Shown here one piece after another: positions 16,759 through 25,336 of a stretch of DNA of 64,000 nucleotides. Below the pieces are notes generated by a model. That model was given only the letters and a program-made list of their open reading frames with translations, was not told the origin of the DNA and did no database searches. The stretch lies in NCBI GenBank assembly GCA_017446095.1, contig JAFSRN010000009.1:1-64000 (forward strand), given 5' to 3'. The stretch is from Eubacterium sp. GTDB taxonomy: Bacteria > Bacillota > Clostridia > Oscillospirales > Acutalibacteraceae. A program made the position numbers and the translations under genes. How positions within the stretch are numbered: position 1 is the stretch's first letter; every line of letters starts with the position of its first letter.

Positions 16759-17702
16759 ACTCTGTCCTCATATCTCTCTGCAGTCAGAATGCCGTCATCT
16801 ACATTAATCTTACATATGCGGGCGTTGCGCGCGTCAAACGCGTTTGCGCCGAGCCCGTCATTGTAATCCCTCGCGTGGTAGATGGCGTACCACTGACCGT
16901 CTTTTTTTATCATCGAGTGGTGTCCCGTGCCTTCCTCAAAGCCGTTTGCCGCAATAATCGGGTGGTAGGTATTGTCGTCGGGATACTTTTCAAACTTAAT
17001 CTTGGTGAGGTCGGTTTCCTTCGTTTTCGCCCTCGCGTAGCCTATGTAATAGGTCGGCTGCTCGTAGCAGTTGCCCGAGTACATAACGTAGTGCCAGTCG
17101 CCCTCGCGGAAGTAGTACGCGCCCTCAATCGTGTGCCAGTGCTGACCTTCCTTATAGCGGTCGCGGTGGTAGATGTCCTCGTCAAGCGTCGGCTCAACAA
17201 CTACCTTCGGGTTGCGTTCAGGGGTGTAAGGGTCGAGCATTCTGTCCACCACAATATGCGTGCCGATTCTGTCGCCCTCAAACCTGTTTGTAGAGTAAAA
17301 CAGGAAGAGCCCGCTCTCGTTTTTAACTATGTGCGAGTCGATGGAAAACGGGTTGAGAATCTGCTTTGTGTCCCTGAACGGACCGAGCGGATTGTTAGCC
17401 TTGCTCACAAACATAGTCTGCCTGTGGCCGCCGATATCGGGGGTTGCGCCGTAGAACTCAAACGAGTTGTACATATAAAACCAGCCGTCAAGCTCAATAA
17501 CGCTCGGCGCCCAGAAGCCGTGATGCCCCGGCATAGTCATAACTATTCCGTGCAGCTTCCAATCGCCGAAAAGGTCGTCTGCATGGTAGGCGTAAATGCC
17601 GTCGTGCCCTGTGGTGTAAATATAGTAGCGTCCGCCGCTTTCAATAATATACGGGTCCGCCTGACCGATGTAGTTGTCTTTGTCAATCTGGAGTAAGTGC
17701 AT
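16755..17702 (-). CDS. Glycoside hydrolase family 43 protein
   Basis: A 315-residue five-bladed beta-propeller enzyme. GH43 signatures are the catalytic base aspartate in QADPYIIE, WAPSVIEL, the pKa-modulating aspartate in FSIDSHIVK, the general acid glutamate in TIEGAYYFR, and GTGHHSMIKK. Family members cleave arabinofuranosides or xylosides. There is no signal peptide, so it acts inside the cell on imported oligosaccharides. It lies in a minus-strand run with hisC and a hypothetical gene, without a dedicated sugar transporter nearby. Exact substrate is undetermined. Confidence 0.88.
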   Translation of the reverse strand: MHLLQIDKDNYIGQADPYIIESGGRYYIYTTGHDGIYAYHADDLFGDWKLHGIVMTMPGHHGFWAPSVIELDGWFYMYNSFEFYGATPDIGGHRQTMFVSKANNPLGPFRDTKQILNPFSIDSHIVKNESGLFLFYSTNRFEGDRIGTHIVVDRMLDPYTPERNPKVVVEPTLDEDIYHRDRYKEGQHWHTIEGAYYFREGDWHYVMYSGNCYEQPTYYIGYARAKTKETDLTKIKFEKYPDDNTYHPIIAANGFEEGTGHHSMIKKDGQWYAIYHARDYNDGLGANAFDARNARICKINVDDGILTAERYEDRV

Positions 17703-17712
17703 AGTGTTTCCT

Positions 17713-17788
17713 TAATTCGGAATGCGGAATTTCGGTTGCTTTGAATTCAGAATAATTCCTAATTCCGAGTTCCGAATTCCTAATTATT
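17713..17788. repeat. Paired inverted heptamer arrays
   Basis: The left arm repeats AATTCGG/AATGCGG and the right arm repeats AATTCCG/AGTTCCG in inverted orientation, separated by about 20 bp without a palindromic core. It fills the space between GH43 and the next upstream gene, whose stop at 17780 lies in the right arm. Confidence 0.85.
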
Positions 17789-18274
17789 TTTCTCTTCTTC
17801 AAGTTCCTTGATTTCTTTATAGAACATATTTGCCTTGAGGTAAACCTCAATAAAATCGTGGATTATATCCGCAAGCTCGCCCTCCTGATAGTTAATCGGC
17901 AGGATTCGCTCATCGTCGTCGATTGCAAGCGGACCTTTTTCAAAGTCATAAAACGTCGGCATCAACGAATAACCCGCCTGCATCTTTACAATTGAAATCA
18001 GCATATAATCCTTGGTTGCGTTAACAAAGCCTTTTTTCTTTGTAAAGCGCTCAATCGTCGAGGTTTCAACGCTGTCGTTGTGCTTCTTTGTGTAGCAGGC
18101 GTTGATTACCTTTTCAATATATTTTTCCACCTGCGCTGCAGAGTACGGCGCGTTTAACAGCATAACAGTGTCTATATCGGCAATGCCGTATTTGTCGCTT
18201 TCGCCGCAGGGGATGCCCACAAGGTTTTCATCCTTGTCAACGTAAACGGAAATTGTGTAAAACTCTCTGTCCAT
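17780..18274 (-). CDS. Hypothetical protein
   Basis: A 164-residue soluble protein, starting at ATG 18274 with AGGTGA six bases upstream (the GTG at 18283 overlaps that site). It is acidic with a C-terminal helical, Glu/Lys-rich end (KEIKELEEEKNN). Residues EFYTISVYVDKDENLVGIPC form a beta hairpin. No family or catalytic motif is recognised. It heads the minus-strand run leading to GH43 and hisC. Confidence 0.7.
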   Translation of the reverse strand: MDREFYTISVYVDKDENLVGIPCGESDKYGIADIDTVMLLNAPYSAAQVEKYIEKVINACYTKKHNDSVETSTIERFTKKKGFVNATKDYMLISIVKMQAGYSLMPTFYDFEKGPLAIDDDERILPINYQEGELADIIHDFIEVYLKANMFYKEIKELEEEKNN

Positions 18275-18361
18275 AACAGTCACCTGATCAAATTTTTTAT
18301 AATTATATACTATATGTTTGCAAAATTCAATAATAAATGTTATATTATTTTAGGTGATTAT

Positions 18362-19030
18362 ATGAAAAAAGTATTAATTACAGGTGCGGCAACGGGTATA
18401 GGCAAAGCCTGCGCCGAACTGTTTGTAAAAAATGGGTATGAAGTATTTGCGGTTTTTCACAAAACCCCGTGCGAAATTGAGGGCGTAACTGCCGTAAACT
18501 GCGACCTTGCAGATGTCGGCGATATTGAAAAACTGTTTGCCGAAGTCGGCGATGTTGACGTGCTTGTAAACAACGCAGGCGTGTCGCTTATTAAGATGAT
18601 TAACGACACAACGGCAGACGACTATGCAGCCGTAACCGCGGTTAACGAGCGCGCGGTGTATTTTTGCTCAAAACACGCCGCAATCGGTATGGTTAAAAAG
18701 CACACCGGCGCAATAATCAATATTTCCTCTATGTGGGGGCAGTGCGGCGCGTCGTGCGAAACGCTTTATTCAATGACAAAAGCAGGTGTTATCGGCTTAA
18801 CAAAGGCGCTTGCGCAGGAACTTGCACCGTCAGGTGTTACCGTAAACTGCGTTTGCCCCGGTATAATCAACACGCGTATGAACGCGCAGTTTGACAGTGC
18901 AGAGCTTGCAGATGAGGTGCCGCTCGGCAGACTCGGCACGGCTGCGGAAGTAGCAGACGCGGTGCTGTTTTTTGCACAAAACGGCTACACAACAGGGCAG
19001 GTGCTCGGCGTAAACGGTGGGATAGTATGA
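18362..19030 (+). CDS. Short-chain dehydrogenase/reductase (FabG/YmfI-like)
   Basis: A 222-residue NAD(P)-dependent oxidoreductase starting at ATG 18362 after AGGTGATT. Cofactor motif TGAATGIGKA, NNAGV, active-site Ser in NISSMWG, and Y-x-x-x-K in LYSMTKAGV, then PGIINTRM. It is likely a 3-oxoacyl-ACP reductase-type enzyme; substrate unknown. It overlaps the next gene by 4 bp (ATGA), starting a tight run that also holds trmN6-like, rsmI and a radical SAM gene. Confidence 0.88.
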   Translation: MKKVLITGAATGIGKACAELFVKNGYEVFAVFHKTPCEIEGVTAVNCDLADVGDIEKLFAEVGDVDVLVNNAGVSLIKMINDTTADDYAAVTAVNERAVYFCSKHAAIGMVKKHTGAIINISSMWGQCGASCETLYSMTKAGVIGLTKALAQELAPSGVTVNCVCPGIINTRMNAQFDSAELADEVPLGRLGTAAEVADAVLFFAQNGYTTGQVLGVNGGIV

Positions 19031-19773
19031 GTTACACTTTTGAGCGTTTATCGGATGATATAAAGATAGCCGTCACGCCCGACCACACCTTCGGCACGGA
19101 CGCGGTTATCCTTGCGTATTTTGCAAAGGCGAAGCGCAAGGACAGGTGCATTGATATGGGCACAGGCTGCGGAATTATACCGTTTTTGTGGCTGCGCGAC
19201 AGCGGGCAAAGCACCGTGCATTGCCTTGATATTCAGCAGAATGCGATTGAGCAGGTCAGTGCTTCGATTGAACACAACAACCTCGGCGGCAGGCTTGTGC
19301 CGCATCTGTGCGACCTGCGCGAAATTGAAAAGGAATTCACCCCCGAGGGCTTTACACTCGTCACGATGAATCCTCCGTACAAGCCCGTAAACACAGGCTT
19401 TGAGTCGCTTGGCGAAAGTGCGCGCATCGCACGCCACGAGGTCTGCTGCAATATTGAGGACGCGGTAAAGGCGGCGAACTATCTGCTGACCTACGGCGGC
19501 AGGTTCTGTATGTGCCACCGCCCTGAACGGCTTGTAGACGCGCTTGCAGTTATGCGGCAGTATAAAATTGAGCCAAAGCGCCTGCGGTTTGTAATGGACA
19601 AAGAGGGCGAAGAACCGTTTTTGTTCCTTGTAGACGGCAAAAAAGGCGCAAAGCCGTTTTTGCGCGTTGAGCCGCCGCTTGTCATAAAGGACAAGGAATC
19701 CAAATTCACAAAGGAAATGCTGTCTGTGTATGGTTCGTATGCGGACGGATACGAAAATGTAATTCGGAATTAG
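19027..19773 (+). CDS. TrmN6/YfiC-like tRNA adenine N6-methyltransferase
   Basis: A 248-residue SAM-dependent methyltransferase. SAM motif I is CIDMGTGCGIIPFLW and the amino-methyltransferase motif is VTMNPPYKP (NPPY). E. coli YfiC methylates A37 of tRNA-Val1; Firmicutes homologues (YabB type) lie next to rsmI, as here. It overlaps the SDR by 4 bp. The last four residues (VIRN) and the stop codon are encoded by the heptamer array beginning at 19761, so the C-terminus appears to have been rewritten by the repeat. Confidence 0.88.
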   Translation: MSYTFERLSDDIKIAVTPDHTFGTDAVILAYFAKAKRKDRCIDMGTGCGIIPFLWLRDSGQSTVHCLDIQQNAIEQVSASIEHNNLGGRLVPHLCDLREIEKEFTPEGFTLVTMNPPYKPVNTGFESLGESARIARHEVCCNIEDAVKAANYLLTYGGRFCMCHRPERLVDALAVMRQYKIEPKRLRFVMDKEGEEPFLFLVDGKKGAKPFLRVEPPLVIKDKESKFTKEMLSVYGSYADGYENVIRN

Positions 19774-19795
19774 GAATTCGGAAATCGGAATTATA
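19761..19795. repeat. Heptamer array, AATTCGG units
   Basis: AATTCGG, AATTAGG, AATTCGG, AAATCGG, AATTATA. It overlaps the end of the trmN6-like gene and stops just before the GGTGA ribosome site of rsmI. Confidence 0.9.
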
Positions 19796-19804
19796 GGTGA
19801 AGTT

Positions 19805-20623
19805 ATGAACGGAAAACTATATGTAGTCGGCACGCCTATCGGCAATCTGGGCGACCTTTCGCCCCGCGCGGCGGAAACGCTTGAGAGCGTCGATTTTATC
19901 GCTGCCGAAGATACAAGGGTAACGCTAAAGCTGCTCAACCATTTCGGCATAAAAAAAGAGATGGTGAGCTACTTTGAGCACAATAAGCGCGAACGCGGCG
20001 AGGTTATTACCGCGCGGATTCTGCAGGGCGAAACCTGCGCAATCGTAACGGACGCAGGTATGCCTGCAATTTCCGACCCCGGCGAGGATTTAGTGCGTAT
20101 GTGCCACGAGCTCGGCATCGCGGTTGAGTCCGTGCCGGGACCCACGGCGTTTGCAACGGCGCTTGCAATTTCGGGTATGAACACGGGCAGGTTTACGTTT
20201 GAGGGCTTTCTGTCCGTTGCAAAGAAATCGCGCCGCGAGCACCTTGAAGAGCTTGTAAACGAAAAGCGCACAATGGTATTCTACGAAGCGCCGCACAAGC
20301 TGTCGCGCACGCTTGACGATATGCTGCAGTTTTTCGGCGACAGGAACATCGCCATAGTACGCGAAATCACAAAGGTTCACGAGGAAGTTATCCGCACCAC
20401 GCTTGCAGAAGCGTCTGCAAGGTATCAGGAAGAAAAGCCGAAGGGCGAAATTGTGCTGATTATCGAGGGCAAAAAGGAAGAGGCAACAGAGCTCACGCTC
20501 GAAGATGCAATCGCTCAGGCGCAAAAGCTTGTGGACGGCGGTATGTCCGTAAACGCCGCCGCAAAGGAAATCGCAAACGCAACGCCGTTTAAGAAAAACG
20601 ACATCTATAAGGCACTGTTATGA
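19805..20623 (+). CDS. rsmI: 16S rRNA (cytidine1402-2'-O)-methyltransferase
   Basis: A 272-residue tetrapyrrole-methylase-fold enzyme that 2'-O-methylates C1402 in the ribosomal P site. Signatures are VGTPIGNLGDLSPRA, AAEDTRVTLKLL, VTDAGMPAISDPGEDLV, VPGPTAFATAL and EGFLSVAKK. Full length. The ATG at 19805 follows the heptamer array. Its stop overlaps the start of the radical SAM gene by 4 bp. Confidence 0.96.
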   Translation: MNGKLYVVGTPIGNLGDLSPRAAETLESVDFIAAEDTRVTLKLLNHFGIKKEMVSYFEHNKRERGEVITARILQGETCAIVTDAGMPAISDPGEDLVRMCHELGIAVESVPGPTAFATALAISGMNTGRFTFEGFLSVAKKSRREHLEELVNEKRTMVFYEAPHKLSRTLDDMLQFFGDRNIAIVREITKVHEEVIRTTLAEASARYQEEKPKGEIVLIIEGKKEEATELTLEDAIAQAQKLVDGGMSVNAAAKEIANATPFKKNDIYKALL

Positions 20624-21492
20624 TTTGCAATCAATGTCCGCGAAAATGTAATATCGACAGGGAAAACACGCTCGGATTCTGCCAAAGTCCCGAGCGTTTT
20701 CGTCTTGCACGCGCTGCGCTGCATTTCTGGGAAGAGCCGTGTATCAGCGGCACAAACGGCAGCGGCACAGTCTTTTTCAGCGGTTGCAACCTGCGCTGCG
20801 CCTACTGCCAGAATTACGAAATCAGCCACGAAAATAAGGGCAGGGAAGTCAGCGACGATGAACTGATTGCAATCTTTGAAAGTCTAATCGCGCAGGGTGC
20901 GCACAACATAAATCTCGTTAATCCCACGCACTACGCCGCGCGGCTTGCAAGCGTGCTGCAGGCGTGGAAATCGCCTGTGCCGATTGTCTACAACACCTCG
21001 GGCTACGACAGCGCAGACACACTTAAACTGCTTGACGGCCTGGTTGATATCCACCTTACCGACTTCAAGTACACGCGCCCCGACAAGGCGGCAAAATACA
21101 GCAAGGCAGGTGATTATACCGATGTTGCAAAGGCGGCGCTATGCGAAATGCGGCGGCAGATTCCAAACGATGAGTTTGATGAAAACGGCATTATGCAAAA
21201 GGGCATAATCGTGCGCCACCTCATCCTGCCGTCAAACACAAATTCCTCGCTTGAAGCAATCGACTACCTTGCCGAAAACTACCCCGGCACCTACATATCT
21301 CTAATGGCGCAGTACACGCCCTGCGGCGACCTTTCCGGCGCGCCTGAACTTGACCGCCGCATTACTCAAAGGGAGTACGATAAGGTTGTAAATCACGCAA
21401 TTTCAAGGGGGATAAACAACATTTTTATACAGGAGCTTACAGCCGCCGACAAAAAATTTATTCCTGCATTTGATTTTACGGGCATAATGTGA
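20620..21492 (+). CDS. Radical SAM protein, PflA-like (COG1313 type)
   Basis: 290 residues. The radical SAM cluster motif C-x3-C-x2-C is in FFSGCNLRCAYCQNYE. An N-terminal cysteine set (ICNQCPRKCNI ... GFCQSP) could bind a further cluster or metal. GAHNINLVNPTHY and HLTDFKYTRPDKA follow the pattern of pyruvate formate-lyase-activating-enzyme-related proteins. The family reaction is not established; a glycyl-radical or peptide substrate is possible. No glycyl-radical enzyme lies nearby. Translationally coupled to rsmI by a 4-bp overlap. Confidence 0.85.
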   Translation: MICNQCPRKCNIDRENTLGFCQSPERFRLARAALHFWEEPCISGTNGSGTVFFSGCNLRCAYCQNYEISHENKGREVSDDELIAIFESLIAQGAHNINLVNPTHYAARLASVLQAWKSPVPIVYNTSGYDSADTLKLLDGLVDIHLTDFKYTRPDKAAKYSKAGDYTDVAKAALCEMRRQIPNDEFDENGIMQKGIIVRHLILPSNTNSSLEAIDYLAENYPGTYISLMAQYTPCGDLSGAPELDRRITQREYDKVVNHAISRGINNIFIQELTAADKKFIPAFDFTGIM

Positions 21493-21503
21493 TATAGTAT
21501 ATA
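21475..21503 (+). promoter_or_regulatory. Possible mscL promoter
   Basis: TTTACG (21475-21480), 17-bp spacer, TATATA (21498-21503), inside the end of the radical SAM gene and the following gap. Confidence 0.4.
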
Positions 21504-21540
21504 TGTTAAAATTTAACTTTTTTTGAAAAGGAGAAGTATT

Positions 21541-21972
21541 ATGAAAAAGTTTATTGCAGAATTCAAAGAGTTTATCCAGCAGGGCAATGTGCTTGACCTC
21601 GCTGTCGGCGTTATAATCGGCGGCGCGTTCAAGACAATTGTTGACGCTTTCATCGAAAACGTTATCAATCCTCTCATTGCCTGCGTAGGCGGCACAGACA
21701 TCGGTTTTGTTATCCCACTTGTTAAGAACCAGGCAATTGACCTTGGCAAGTTCATTTCCGCTATCCTGAATTTCCTTATCATTGCGTTTGTTGTATTCCT
21801 TATTGTTAAGTCGGCAAATAAGGCTAAGGAAATCGCAAAGAAGGGCGAAGAGGAAGAAGAGGAAGAAACCACAAAAACCTGCCCGTTCTGCAAGAGCGAG
21901 ATTGACATTGATGCTACAAAGTGCCCGCACTGCACATCTGATATTCCGGAGGAAGAAGCAGAGGAAGAATAA
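21541..21972 (+). CDS. mscL: Large-conductance mechanosensitive channel MscL with C-terminal zinc ribbon
   Basis: A 143-residue channel subunit starting at ATG 21541 with AAAGGAGAA. The N-terminal amphipathic helix and TM1 (FKEFIQQGNVLDLAVGVIIG and GAFKTIVDA) are classic MscL, and TM2 is FISAILNFLIIAFVVFLIVK. After an acidic linker (EEEEEETTK) the C-terminus has two C-x-x-C pairs (CPFCKSEI and CPHCTSDI), a rubredoxin-like zinc ribbon replacing the plain cytoplasmic bundle. The pentameric channel opens under membrane tension to release solutes. A metal- or redox-sensitive cytoplasmic gate is an inference. Confidence 0.95.
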   Translation: MKKFIAEFKEFIQQGNVLDLAVGVIIGGAFKTIVDAFIENVINPLIACVGGTDIGFVIPLVKNQAIDLGKFISAILNFLIIAFVVFLIVKSANKAKEIAKKGEEEEEEETTKTCPFCKSEIDIDATKCPHCTSDIPEEEAEEE

Positions 21973-21991
21973 TTCGGAATTCGGAGTTAAT
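21971..21991. repeat. Short heptamer array, AATTCGG units
   Basis: AATTCGG, AATTCGG, AGTTAAT directly after the mscL stop codon, which it overlaps. Confidence 0.75.
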
Positions 21992-22026
21992 ATTGCAGGG
22001 AACGATGACCGCATCGTTCTGCTTAT

Positions 22027-22078
22027 CCCCTCATCAGTCAGCCGTTCGGCTGACAGCTTCCCCCCAGGGGGAAGCCTT
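22027..22078 (-). repeat. GGCTCC-family double hairpin
   Basis: CCCCTCATCAGTCAGCC/GGCTGAC, then GCTTCCCCC/GGGGGAAGC. It is the reverse orientation of the element type at 10975 and lies between mscL and the hydrolase gene. Confidence 0.75.
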
Positions 22079-22114
22079 GTAAGGTTTATTTGATTTTAAT
22101 TTGGGAGTAAAATT

Positions 22115-23047
22115 ATGAAAATCGAAGCATACAGTTATCCGTCAGCTACAGGCGAGTGCGAGATTTACGGCAACGCCTACACACCTGACGAAGGCGAAGT
22201 TAAAGCCGTACTCGTTATCAACCACGGTATGGCTGAACATCAGGAAAGATACCGCGTTTTTATCAAGTTTATGGTAAACAACGGCTTTGCTGTTTATATT
22301 CACGATATGGCAAACCACGGCAAGTCAAATTCCAATTTTGACGAAACCGGCTATTTCGGCGAAACGGACGGCTACAAAAAGCTTGTAGAGGACTTTAAAA
22401 CAAGTTTTGAAAAGGCAAAGTTTGCGTATCCCGACAAAAAGATTATTGTTATGGGACACTCAATGGGCTCGTTTATCGTTCGCTGCTTTACCGCGTGGTA
22501 CCCGAATGAGGGCTACGCTGGCGCAATCTATATGGGCACAGGCGGCGCAAACCCGATTGCCGGAGTTGGCGAAAAGGTTGCCACTCTCGTTGCAAAGGTT
22601 AAGGGACCCAAGCACAAGAGCAAAACGCTTGATAAGATGTCCTTCAGCGCATACGGCAAGCGCACAGAGGGCAGAACAAACTTTGACTGGCTCACGCGCG
22701 ACAGCGAGATTGTTGATAAATACATCGCAGACGATTACTGCGGTTTCCTGTTCAGCGCACAGGGTATGCACGACCTTGTTAAGCTGAATATTGAAGCTAA
22801 CACCGACGAGTGGTACAAGGGCGTTGCAACCGATTTGCCGATACTGCTTATCAGCGGCGCGGAGGATCCTGTGGGCGAATACGCAAAGGGTATACGCGAT
22901 ATTTATCAGCGCCTTCTTGCGTCCGACCACAAAAAGGTTACCCTTAAGCTTTACGATAACTGCCGCCACGAAATCCTTAACGAACTCAATAAAGAGGACG
23001 TTATGGACGACATTCTCGACTGGGCGGAAAAAGAAGTATTGGCATAG
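22115..23047 (+). CDS. Alpha/beta hydrolase, monoacylglycerol lipase-like
   Basis: 310 residues of the serine aminopeptidase S33/lysophospholipase type. NHGMAEHQERY holds the oxyanion strand region, the nucleophile elbow is VMGHSMGSF, an acid is in LISGAEDPVGEY, and the catalytic histidine is in NCRHEILNE. No signal peptide, so cytosolic. Expected to hydrolyse esters such as monoacylglycerols; the substrate is not defined. A GGGAG site precedes ATG 22115. Confidence 0.88.
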   Translation: MKIEAYSYPSATGECEIYGNAYTPDEGEVKAVLVINHGMAEHQERYRVFIKFMVNNGFAVYIHDMANHGKSNSNFDETGYFGETDGYKKLVEDFKTSFEKAKFAYPDKKIIVMGHSMGSFIVRCFTAWYPNEGYAGAIYMGTGGANPIAGVGEKVATLVAKVKGPKHKSKTLDKMSFSAYGKRTEGRTNFDWLTRDSEIVDKYIADDYCGFLFSAQGMHDLVKLNIEANTDEWYKGVATDLPILLISGAEDPVGEYAKGIRDIYQRLLASDHKKVTLKLYDNCRHEILNELNKEDVMDDILDWAEKEVLA

Positions 23048-23063
23048 TGTTTTGTCACTCCGC

Positions 23064-23087
23064 GGGCGATTCGTGAATCGCCCCTAC
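23064..23087 (-). repeat. REP-like GTAG hairpin
   Basis: Read on the minus strand, GTAG is followed by GGGCGATTC/GAATCGCCC. The 24 bases are identical to those at 39295-39318. Confidence 0.85.
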
Positions 23088-23107
23088 GGCTAAACGCAAA
23101 ATAAACA

Positions 23108-23134
23108 AAGAGCAAGGTTATTCACCTTGCTCTT
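23108..23134. terminator. Bidirectional terminator
   Basis: AAGAGCAAGGT pairs with ACCTTGCTCTT, between convergent genes. It includes the last codons and stop of the minus-strand membrane protein. Confidence 0.8.
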
Positions 23135-23630
23135 TTGTTATTTCATTGATGGTTTCTATAAAATCCTCTGCGTTTTGCAGCGGCAGGCGGACTTCCTTGC
23201 GTCCGCCGTAGCCGTACTTAATCAGCACATACGGCTCGTTGTAAGCGCCGCCCTCAACTTCCTCAATGCGCTGGCTTACGGGCTCTGTGCACAACTCTGC
23301 ACTTTCAATTCCTTTAATCAGAATTTCCTTTTCAAACATATGCACCGGCGGCACAATGCAGGCGTACTCAATAAGCAACTTGTCGTCTGTTATTGTTATG
23401 CCTTTGTGCCCCATCCAGTACACTGTCTGGAAAAAGCCGAAAACCAGTATCACCAGAGTCCAGATTACCGGCATAATCACGGGTGTTACGTCGATTTTGC
23501 ACAGCCACAGTATCCATAATATCAATATGGAAAACGGCACGGTAATCAGCCCCAGCGCAAAGTTCTGCAAGCACACATAAAGCGTGTTCAGCGCCTTTGA
23601 GCGGTACTTGAATTTATATCTTTTATTCAT
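23118..23630 (-). CDS. Hypothetical two-helix membrane protein, PH-like
   Basis: 170 residues: a basic N-terminus (NKRYKFKYRSK), two membrane helices near 20-45 and 50-75, then a cytoplasmic beta-rich region (KGITITDDKLLIEY ... YVLIKYGYGGRKEVRLPL) resembling bacterial PH/YcxB-like domains. Function is unknown. It starts 4 bp after the FGGY kinase stop codon and is probably the last gene of the tetR-kinase transcript. Confidence 0.7.
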   Translation of the reverse strand: MNKRYKFKYRSKALNTLYVCLQNFALGLITVPFSILILWILWLCKIDVTPVIMPVIWTLVILVFGFFQTVYWMGHKGITITDDKLLIEYACIVPPVHMFEKEILIKGIESAELCTEPVSQRIEEVEGGAYNEPYVLIKYGYGGRKEVRLPLQNAEDFIETINEITKEQGE

Positions 23631-23634
23631 ATAA

Positions 23635-25254
23635 TCATCCGTTCAGGATTTCAAAGTTTTTCTTGTTAGACTTGTACAGGTTTACAAAAACGCTGTAGTT
23701 TCTGTCGTAAACAGCCTTGTTAGCCTTGTTCGGCTTGTAAACGGTCTTTGCAGGGATGAGCTTTTTAACGTCCTTGATAGTAGGCAGCATACCTGTACCA
23801 ACTGCGATAAGCGCCGCTGCGCCTACTGCGCCGATGTTCTGCGGTGAGTCAACTACCTCAACGTTACGCTGCAGAATATCTGCAAGTATCTGGCAGGTGG
23901 AAGCACCGAGCGCGCCGCCGCCGCAGAAGCGTACCGTATCCTTGATATGTACCTCTTTCTTCTTGTCCTGGCGTTCAAGCATCCAGCGCATATGGAAGCA
24001 GATGCCCTCTACAACAGAGCGGATAAGTTCCGTTTTGCCGGTTTCAAGCTTGATGTTAAAGAACATACCTGCTGCGTTCGGGTCCTCAAACGGGCAGCGG
24101 TTGCCGTGCAGCCACGGCGTAAATACAACGCCGTTTGAGCCTGGTTCAGCCCTGTCAACAACCTCTTCAAGGTAATCGTAAAGGTTAACCGCGATGTCCT
24201 CGTAACTGTCTGACGGCTGACCGTGATGCTGCAGATAAACGCCAATTTCGTCAAGCGCAAGGTGATCCTTAACCCAGCTTACGCACTTGTTAGAGGTTTC
24301 AAGCTCTGCAAAATAGTTGTAAGCCTCAGGGTCTGCGCCGACGATTGCGGCAATCATAGCATTTGCGTCAACAATCTGCTTGTCAACAACTGTGCCAACC
24401 CAGCCCGAAGTGCCGGAATAAATATGCGTGTCGCCGATTTCAACCGCACCTGCGCCAACGCCGATAAGCGATGCGTCGCCGCCGCCGCCGAATACTGCAG
24501 TGCCGGGTGCAAGTCCAAGCTCGCCTGCAGCCTTTTCAGTAACCTCGCCGACCTTGTCGGTACAATTCATAATCTTCGGCAGGTGAGCGGTGTCAACGTT
24601 GAGCATATCGCAAACAGGCTTGCACCAGCCCTCGTGACCTTTTCTTGTATCGTAAAGCATTGTGGCAAAAGCGGAGTCGGTAGTCATAACAAACTCGCCG
24701 CTTGCGCGCAGAATAAGGTATTCCTTAACGTCAAGCCACTTGTAAAGCTTCTTAAAGTTCTCGGGCTCGTGAGCCTCAAGCCATTTGTATTTCCACACCG
24801 GGTCTTTAACGGACAGCGGTGCCGCGCCCGTGTACTTAAGGCATTTGAGCAGTTTTGCAGCGTCTGCGCCCGCAATCTGGAAACCGTGCGCAATACCTGA
24901 TTTAAGCTCTTCTGTTGCACGCTGGTCCATATATGTCATCGGGCGGCGGATGCAGTTGCCGTCCTTGTCAACAGGCACAAAGCCCTGCATGGCAGAGCAG
25001 AAGCTGATGCCCTCAATCTGCTCTTTTGTGATGCCCGGCGCCTTGCGGAAAACCTCTTTTGTGGTAATGCACATAGCCTGCCACCACTCGTCCGCGTCCT
25101 GCTCTGCGCCGCCTTTTACACCTGTTTCCTCGTCAACGTAAAGGCTGTAACCTGCAGTCTGCGAAGCGATAATTTTAATTTCCTTATCAATTTCAATAAG
25201 GCAGGTTTTGATACCTGTTGTACCGGTGTCGTAAGTTATTACGTATTTACTCAT
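23635..25254 (-). CDS. FGGY-family carbohydrate kinase
   Basis: 539 residues of the xylulokinase/gluconokinase superfamily. The phosphate-1 motif is VITYDTGTTGIKT, the catalytic base aspartate is in MTYMDQRATEE, and the adenosine motif is GGGDASLIGVGAG with a second in RFCGGGALGASTCQI. It phosphorylates a sugar, ketose or polyol; the exact substrate cannot be read. Strong site GGAGGT before ATG 25254. It sits downstream of tetR and divergently from an aminotransferase-aldolase pair, suggesting one catabolic pathway. Confidence 0.9.
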   Translation of the reverse strand: MSKYVITYDTGTTGIKTCLIEIDKEIKIIASQTAGYSLYVDEETGVKGGAEQDADEWWQAMCITTKEVFRKAPGITKEQIEGISFCSAMQGFVPVDKDGNCIRRPMTYMDQRATEELKSGIAHGFQIAGADAAKLLKCLKYTGAAPLSVKDPVWKYKWLEAHEPENFKKLYKWLDVKEYLILRASGEFVMTTDSAFATMLYDTRKGHEGWCKPVCDMLNVDTAHLPKIMNCTDKVGEVTEKAAGELGLAPGTAVFGGGGDASLIGVGAGAVEIGDTHIYSGTSGWVGTVVDKQIVDANAMIAAIVGADPEAYNYFAELETSNKCVSWVKDHLALDEIGVYLQHHGQPSDSYEDIAVNLYDYLEEVVDRAEPGSNGVVFTPWLHGNRCPFEDPNAAGMFFNIKLETGKTELIRSVVEGICFHMRWMLERQDKKKEVHIKDTVRFCGGGALGASTCQILADILQRNVEVVDSPQNIGAVGAAALIAVGTGMLPTIKDVKKLIPAKTVYKPNKANKAVYDRNYSVFVNLYKSNKKNFEILNG

Positions 25255-25301
25255 TATTCTACCTCCAAACGAGTATATAATAGGTGCGGGTGTCCCGCCC
25301 T

Positions 25302-25336
25302 CAATTCCGAATTCCGCATTCCGAAATCCGAATTAC
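25302..25336. repeat. Heptamer array, AATTCCG units
   Basis: Five units of AATTCCG/CATTCCG/AAATCCG type, ending in the tetR stop codon. A short GCGGG/CCCGC hairpin precedes it (25286-25299). Confidence 0.85.

Noticed and set aside
16875-17696. Plus-strand frame of 273 codons
   Set aside because: Antisense to GH43, no ribosome site, product lacks recognisable structure.
20620-21492. Radical SAM gene as partner of the PqqD-like protein
   Set aside because: It is 16 kb away, in an operon with rsmI, resembles PflA-type activases, and lacks the SPASM-type C-terminal cysteines of PqqE-like maturases.
24223-24900. Plus-strand frame of 225 codons
   Set aside because: Antisense to the FGGY kinase, which has intact motifs.
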